This document shows, piece after piece, positions 59,896 to 64,000 of a stretch of 64,000 nucleotides of DNA. The stretch's first letter is position 1. Every line of letters starts with the position of its first letter. The notes below the pieces were generated by a model, which had not been told where the DNA came from, did not search any database, and saw only the letters and a program-made list of their open reading frames with translations. Source of the stretch: Sphingosinicella microcystinivorans (GTDB lineage Bacteria; Pseudomonadota; Alphaproteobacteria; Sphingomonadales; Sphingomonadaceae); contig NZ_RBWX01000007.1 in assembly GCF_003634215.1 (NCBI RefSeq), positions 1,226,945 through 1,290,944 on the forward strand, written 5' to 3'. A program made the position numbers and the translations under genes.

Positions 59896-61674
59896 CGGAC
59901 CGCAAACGCCCTTGTTGATGAACGCTTCGGCTTCCTTCGCCGCCATGGGCCGCGCGAAGTAAAAGCCCTGCGCGGAGTCGCAGCCGAGCGCACGAAGACG
60001 TTCTGCTTGGCTATATTCCTCGACGCCTTCGGCCACGGTCGTCATGCCGAGATTGCGCGCGAGGGCAATGATCGTGGTGACGATCTTGTGGCTGTCGTCG
60101 GATTTCATCATTCCGGCGATGAACGACTGGTCGATTTTCAGCACGTCGATCGGCAGCTGCTGCAGGTAGCTGAGTGACGAATAGCCGGTGCCGAAATCAT
60201 CCATCGCGATGCTGATATCGAACTGCTTCAGCTTGGTGAAGATTTGACGCGCCAACTCCGGGTTCTCGACGATGGCGCTTTCGGTGAGCTCGACCTTCAG
60301 CGCACCGCCGGGGAGGCCGGATGCGACGAGTGCGGCTTCGACCGCGCCGACGATGTCGTCCTGCGCGAGCTGTAGCCCTGAAACGTTGACGCCGACGTTG
60401 AGGTCCATCGCGCTCGGGCATCGCTTGCGCCAGTCTGCGAGCTGCATACACGCGGTTTCGATCGCCCAGCGTCCGAGCGGGACGATGAGGCCTGAATCCT
60501 CGGCAATCGGGATGAAGTCGGACGGGGAAATCATGCCGCGTTCGGGATGGTTCCAGCGGGCGAGCGCCTCGAAACCGCCCAGGCGTCCCTCGGCGAGGTT
60601 CACATAGGGCTGGAAGGCGAGTTCAAGTTCCTTCCGGTCGATTGCCTTCCGAAGATCGGCTTCGATGCGGAACATGTCGCGCGCGACGCTGTGCGCACTC
60701 GACTGGTAGATGGCGATGCCGCCGCGCCCGCGCGATTTGGCGGTATGGAGCGCAAAATCGGCATCGCGGATCAGGTCTTCCGAATAGCGGCGGGACGAGA
60801 AGGTGGTCGCGATGCCGACGCTCGCCGACACGAAGCACTCGCCGCCGGTGATGACGAAAGGCGATTTGAGCGTGCTCTGGATGCGCTCGACGACGCGGAT
60901 CGTGTCTTCGGGCGCGTCGATGTTCTTGACGAGCACGGCGAACTCATCGCCGGAAAGGCGGGCGAGGCAATCGTTGGCGCGGATGCAGGGCAGCAAGCGA
61001 CGCGCCATGGCCGCCAGAAGCTCGTCGCCGACGATGTGGCCGAGATTCTCGTTCACGCGCTTGAAACGGTCAACGTTGATGACCGCGACCGCGAGGTGCG
61101 ATTTCAAGCGACCTTCAAGAGCATCCTCGAGCTGTTCGATGAAAAGAACGCGGTTGGGGAGGCCGGTGAGCGCATCATTCAGCATCGTCTGACGGAGATT
61201 GCGCTCCGCCTGGATCTCCGGCGTACGGTCGCGCACCGCGATAACAACGCGGGCCGGGGCGTCGCCTGTCAGCGGCAGCGCCGAGATATGTGCGGAAAGG
61301 TGGCGCTGTCGCGGGCTTTCCGAAACGGTCCAGTCGATCTCCCGCTTGGCGCCGCGCGGATCCTGCAGCAGCGATTCCACGGCGACCCCGATACGCGGAT
61401 TCTCGTTCAGAAGGCGGATGCGCGGGAGGCCGAGCCCGATCACCTGATTGTGTGGATAGCGCGCCCAGCTTTCGAATGTGGCGTTGGAAGACAGGCACAC
61501 GGGAATGCCGTCGCGGCCGGCCTGGAAGATGAGCACACCGACGGGCAGCGTATCGATGACACCTTGAAGTATCGCTTCGGCGGCGGCCTCGGCTGCGGGT
61601 TCAATGCCGCCGATATTATCTGCCGCCGAACCTGCCGCTCCTATCGCGCGTTTCGACTGCATCTTTCCCTTCAC
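59836..61674 (-). CDS. PAS-GGDEF-EAL c-di-GMP metabolism protein
   Basis: A 612-residue cytosolic protein without membrane helices: a PAS-like sensor (~35-150), GGDEF domain (~165-320) and EAL domain (~335-590). The cyclase site reads CLARLSGDEFAVLV, that is SGDEF in place of GGDEF, with an RxxD inhibitory site (RAND) five residues upstream. The phosphodiesterase site carries LGGFEALARWNHPERGMISP and DDFGTGYSSLSYLQQLPID, with the Asp pair and Lys KIDQSFI in order, so hydrolysis is likely active. The net effect on c-di-GMP cannot be decided. Start 61674 or 61662. The 3' end overlaps cca by 60 bases. Confidence 0.93.
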   Translation of the reverse strand: MKGKMQSKRAIGAAGSAADNIGGIEPAAEAAAEAILQGVIDTLPVGVLIFQAGRDGIPVCLSSNATFESWARYPHNQVIGLGLPRIRLLNENPRIGVAVESLLQDPRGAKREIDWTVSESPRQRHLSAHISALPLTGDAPARVVIAVRDRTPEIQAERNLRQTMLNDALTGLPNRVLFIEQLEDALEGRLKSHLAVAVINVDRFKRVNENLGHIVGDELLAAMARRLLPCIRANDCLARLSGDEFAVLVKNIDAPEDTIRVVERIQSTLKSPFVITGGECFVSASVGIATTFSSRRYSEDLIRDADFALHTAKSRGRGGIAIYQSSAHSVARDMFRIEADLRKAIDRKELELAFQPYVNLAEGRLGGFEALARWNHPERGMISPSDFIPIAEDSGLIVPLGRWAIETACMQLADWRKRCPSAMDLNVGVNVSGLQLAQDDIVGAVEAALVASGLPGGALKVELTESAIVENPELARQIFTKLKQFDISIAMDDFGTGYSSLSYLQQLPIDVLKIDQSFIAGMMKSDDSHKIVTTIIALARNLGMTTVAEGVEEYSQAERLRALGCDSAQGFYFARPMAAKEAEAFINKGVCGPSGESGVEQSIDAQSIERAS

Positions 61675-61932
61675 TCGCGACTCTGCCGGCTGTTTCCCGG
61701 CCTCAGATCACGCGAAGGCCGGCACCGGTTTTGAAAGGAATGGCACGCATGAAATTAAGGAGCCGTAAAGCGCAGTTATGCTTTCGAAATAAAGTTAACC
61801 GCCAAGGCGGAAGTTTGAAGCGTGCCCGATGCGATCGCTGCCAGCATGGGAGGGCTTGTCCAGCTTACGCCAGCGCTGAATAAGAGTTTGGCGAGGCACG
61901 GAACTCACCAGCACGCGCTTCTTCTGAGCAAA
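61675..61932. other. Intergenic stretch upstream of the PAS-GGDEF-EAL gene
   Basis: 258 bases, noticeably AT-richer than the genes around it. It contains TTAA-N7-TAAA at 61755-61769 and GTTAACC near 61796. Short open frames here resemble nothing I know. No tRNA or clear terminator. Confidence 0.4.
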
Positions 61933-62457
61933 TCAATGGTGAGCTATCAGGCGTGGCTCTGTGGGCGATTTCCATCCAGGCGGCAATGGCTCTCCATAGC
62001 CTTCAGGGCTTTGGAACGCGGCTCCATATGCAAACCGTCCAGTGGCACCCTTAAAACCAAGAAAATACCAAATTTCGACCATGTAATTTAGCGTCCGCTC
62101 TTGATCTTCTGTTTCGAGCCAGCGAACGCGTTTCATACCTCGTCCAATCAAATTCGACACTGTCGTCGCTGCGATAGGCCCGTTATCTCGTGAGAGAATT
62201 GAGGTAATGACATCATTCACGGCCGCCCGAGCGATGACGCCATCTTCCGGCGTCGCGATACCCGTATAGCCAAGCGGAGGATAATCGTGCGGCTCAAACT
62301 TCTTCTCGTCCTTTAAACTAACCAGTACACGCCGCTTTTCGGCGTTAAGTTGAACCGTCTCTTGAGAAGGCTTGGGAAATGAATGTGAATATCTCCACCA
62401 GAGCACGCTGATGAGTGTAAGAAGAGCGATTGCAAATAAAACGATGAATGTCCGCAT
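61933..62457 (-). CDS. Membrane-anchored protein of unknown function
   Basis: A 174-residue protein with one N-terminal transmembrane helix (FIVLFAIALLTLISVLWWRY) and a soluble periplasmic domain. Recognisable blocks are ISRDNGP-like SILSRDNGPIAATTVSNLIG, VRWLETEDQERTLNYMVEIW, YFLGFKGATGRFAYGAAF and YGEPLPPGWKSPTEPR. I have a vague memory of similar sequences in sphingomonads but cannot name a family. GC content is lower than the genes on both sides. It stands alone between a PAS-GGDEF-EAL gene and parC, same strand, with 69 bases separating it from the parC stop upstream. Confidence 0.6.
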   Translation of the reverse strand: MRTFIVLFAIALLTLISVLWWRYSHSFPKPSQETVQLNAEKRRVLVSLKDEKKFEPHDYPPLGYTGIATPEDGVIARAAVNDVITSILSRDNGPIAATTVSNLIGRGMKRVRWLETEDQERTLNYMVEIWYFLGFKGATGRFAYGAAFQSPEGYGEPLPPGWKSPTEPRLIAHH

Positions 62458-62526
62458 ACGCAGATTATGATGTTGTGCTCAGATTATTTCCACTCTCTCA
62501 TATGCCGTTGTTTATGCGTACTCGGA

Positions 62527-64000
62527 TTAGTCGAACCGATTATTGCGCGGGAAACCCATCGGCGGCAGGCGGCCGACCTGCGCGCGCGCGCCGAGCCAGT
62601 TGGCAAGGTCCGTTTCGTTACGGGTGCGGCCTTCCTTGCCGCCCATCGTCCACGAAAGCCCGTCCGCGAGGCGGAAGGGCAGGGCGTCCGAAAGCCCGCC
62701 ATCGCGGTATTTCTGGAGCACGACGCCCTGACCTCGCGCCATCACCGGGATTTCTCCGATCGGCACGATGAGCAGCTTGCGGTTATCGCCGATGAGCGCG
62801 AGGTGGTCGTCCGTCGCCGCTATCGGCCGGATGCTGTGCAGCCGTGCGCCCTTCTTGAACGTCACGACTTGCCGCCCCTTGCGGGTTTCGCCGAGCAGAT
62901 CCTCATTCGTGGCAATGAAGCCGCGCCCATCGCTGGATGCGAGCAGTACGCGCATTTCGGCGCGCGCCGGGAGAACGGTCGCGATCGCGGCGTCGCCCTC
63001 GATATCGACGAGGAGCCTGAGCGGCTCGCCGAAACCGCGCCCGCCGGGGAGTTTGTCCGCGCCCACGGTGTAGAAACGGCCATTGTCGGCGGCGATGAGG
63101 ATCTTGTCGGTCGTTTGCGCTTGGAACGCGAAGGCGGGGCCGTCGCCCTCCTTGAACTTGAACGCGTCCGGGTCGCTGAGGTCGAGATGGCCTTTCATCG
63201 CGCGCGCCCAGCCCTTGGCCGAGACGACAACGGTGATCGGTTCTTTCTCGATCATCGCTTCAAGCGGGATTTCACGCGTTGCAGAGGCCTCCTCTATCCG
63301 CGTGCGGCGAGCGCCGAGCACGGTTTCAAATCCGTAACGTTCGCGAAGCACGGCGAGATCGCGCTTCAGGCGCGTGCGCTGGCGCGCGGGGCTGTCGATG
63401 AGCGCGACGAGGCCTTCGCGCTCTTTGGCGAGACTGTCGCGCTCCTTGCGGATTTCCATTTCCTCAAGGCGGCGCAGGCTCCTCAGGCGCATGTTGAGAA
63501 TGGCTTCGGCCTGCCGGTCATTGAGCTCGAACTCAGCCATCATCACCGCCTTCGGTTCATCTTCGGTACGGATGATTTCGATGATGCGATCGAGATTGAG
63601 ATAGGCGATCAGATAGCCGTCGAGCAGTTCCATGCGGTCGTCGATCTTCGCCAGCCGGTGGCGCGAACGGCGCAGGAGAACGTCGATCTGGTGGCTGAGC
63701 CACTGCGTGAGCACGTCTTTCAGGCTCATCACGCGCGGCGTGCGCTCGGCATCGAGCACGTTGAGGTTGAGCGAGAAGCGGGTTTCAAGCTCGGTGAGGC
63801 GGTAAAGGCTCTCCACCAGCACCTCGGGCTCGACGTTGCGGCTCTTCGGAACGATGACGATGCGGATCGCCTCGTCGCTCTCGTCCCGCACGTCTTCGAG
63901 AATGGGCAGCTTCTTGTCGGCGATGAGCTGCGCGATCTGCTCGATCAGCTTGCCCTTCTGCACGCCATAAGGGATTTCGGTGACGATGAGCTGCCATGTG
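62527..64000 (-). CDS. parC: DNA topoisomerase IV subunit A, C-terminal two thirds (5' end outside window)
   Basis: About 491 codons of ParC are present; the 5' end with the catalytic tyrosine lies beyond base 64000. Recognised parts are the tower/coiled-coil region (VPKSRNVEPEVLVESLYRLT, KDVLTQWLSHQIDVLLRRSR, EFELNDRQAEAILNMRLRSL) and the shortened C-terminal beta-pinwheel with repeats such as VVVSAKGWARAMKGHLDLSD and VLLASSDGRGFIATNEDLLG. No GyrA-box QRRGGKG is seen; GETRKGRQV stands in its place, which together with the short tail supports ParC rather than GyrA. ParC decatenates daughter chromosomes with ParE. The frame is open to the window edge. Confidence 0.95.
   Translation of the reverse strand, partial: TWQLIVTEIPYGVQKGKLIEQIAQLIADKKLPILEDVRDESDEAIRIVIVPKSRNVEPEVLVESLYRLTELETRFSLNLNVLDAERTPRVMSLKDVLTQWLSHQIDVLLRRSRHRLAKIDDRMELLDGYLIAYLNLDRIIEIIRTEDEPKAVMMAEFELNDRQAEAILNMRLRSLRRLEEMEIRKERDSLAKEREGLVALIDSPARQRTRLKRDLAVLRERYGFETVLGARRTRIEEASATREIPLEAMIEKEPITVVVSAKGWARAMKGHLDLSDPDAFKFKEGDGPAFAFQAQTTDKILIAADNGRFYTVGADKLPGGRGFGEPLRLLVDIEGDAAIATVLPARAEMRVLLASSDGRGFIATNEDLLGETRKGRQVVTFKKGARLHSIRPIAATDDHLALIGDNRKLLIVPIGEIPVMARGQGVVLQKYRDGGLSDALPFRLADGLSWTMGGKEGRTRNETDLANWLGARAQVGRLPPMGFPRNNRFD

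Noticed and set aside
61822-62091. 89-codon plus-strand frame partly in the gap upstream of the EAL gene
   Set aside because: More than half is antisense to the 174-residue membrane-anchored protein, the rest shows no conserved pattern and no ribosome-binding site.
62527-64000. gyrA instead of parC
   Set aside because: The GyrA-box is missing and the C-terminal domain is shortened, both as in ParC.

Overview
The window reads as one continuous stretch of a GC-rich alphaproteobacterial chromosome, most likely from the order Sphingomonadales. The grounds are gene order and content: glyA-nrdR-RNA methyltransferase, mutY / DUF721 / DsbA-like lipoprotein / smc, a stand-alone F0 operon (atpI-B-E-F'-F) without F1 genes, a moxR-DUF58-DUF4159 cluster, DUF1285-CoA pyrophosphatase-cca, UbiK, a PEP-CTERM protein, and a pseudo-dihydroorotase next to pyrB. 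I cannot name a genus. I see no rRNA, tRNA, insertion sequence, prophage or CRISPR array. Coding density is very high and many neighbours overlap by ATGA or GTGA.

Layout. 1-1.96 kb: end of glyA, nrdR, a SPOUT RNA methyltransferase and a small secreted protein. 2-6.7 kb: a secreted S9 peptidase, rpsD with a clear promoter and terminator, then a membrane protein coupled to what looks like the propeller half of a prolyl oligopeptidase. 6.8-13.9 kb: branched-chain amino acid synthesis on the minus strand (ilvB-ilvH-ilvC, then yceI, a PEP-CTERM gene, a small secreted protein and leuA). leuA is preceded by an unannotated leucine-rich leader peptide and an attenuator. 14-23.2 kb: a hybrid histidine kinase, miaA and serB with overlapping divergent starts, a PilZ/methyltransferase-like/SPOR gene group, and a ParA, ribbon-helix-helix, TPR-SPOR lipoprotein trio. 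23.2-30.4 kb: pyrX-pyrB, an MFS transporter, ruvX, a DUF3089 hydrolase and a D-aminoacylase-like lipoprotein. 30.5-34.4 kb: gatC-gatA-small ORF-gatB-secreted protein. 34.4-42.2 kb (minus): secreted protein, ybjN, ubiK, tspO, an RND pump with its adaptor, and mutY. 42.2-49.8 kb: dciA-like gene, DsbA-like lipoprotein, smc and the F0 operon. 49.8-59.9 kb: GST, GNAT, the moxR cluster, DUF1285, CoA pyrophosphatase and cca. 59.8-64 kb: a PAS-GGDEF-EAL protein, an orphan membrane-anchored protein and the 3' part of parC.

Themes. Leucine supply is probably sensed by translation of a leucine-rich leader in front of leuA, while ilvBHC has no visible leader peptide. Cyclic-di-GMP signalling appears twice (PilZ; PAS-GGDEF-EAL). 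The ParA/RHH/SPOR neighbourhood, with two SPOR proteins facing away from each other, is the best candidate for an uncharacterised envelope- or division-linked system. The prolyl-oligopeptidase-like propeller without a hydrolase domain and the dihydroorotase without its metal-binding histidines are enzyme-derived proteins that have probably lost catalysis. Promoters of the form TTGAC(A/T)-N17-TAAACG/CATAGT can be seen at rpsD, atpI and the DsbA-like gene. All functional statements come from reading motifs and from general knowledge of the families; no database search was run.
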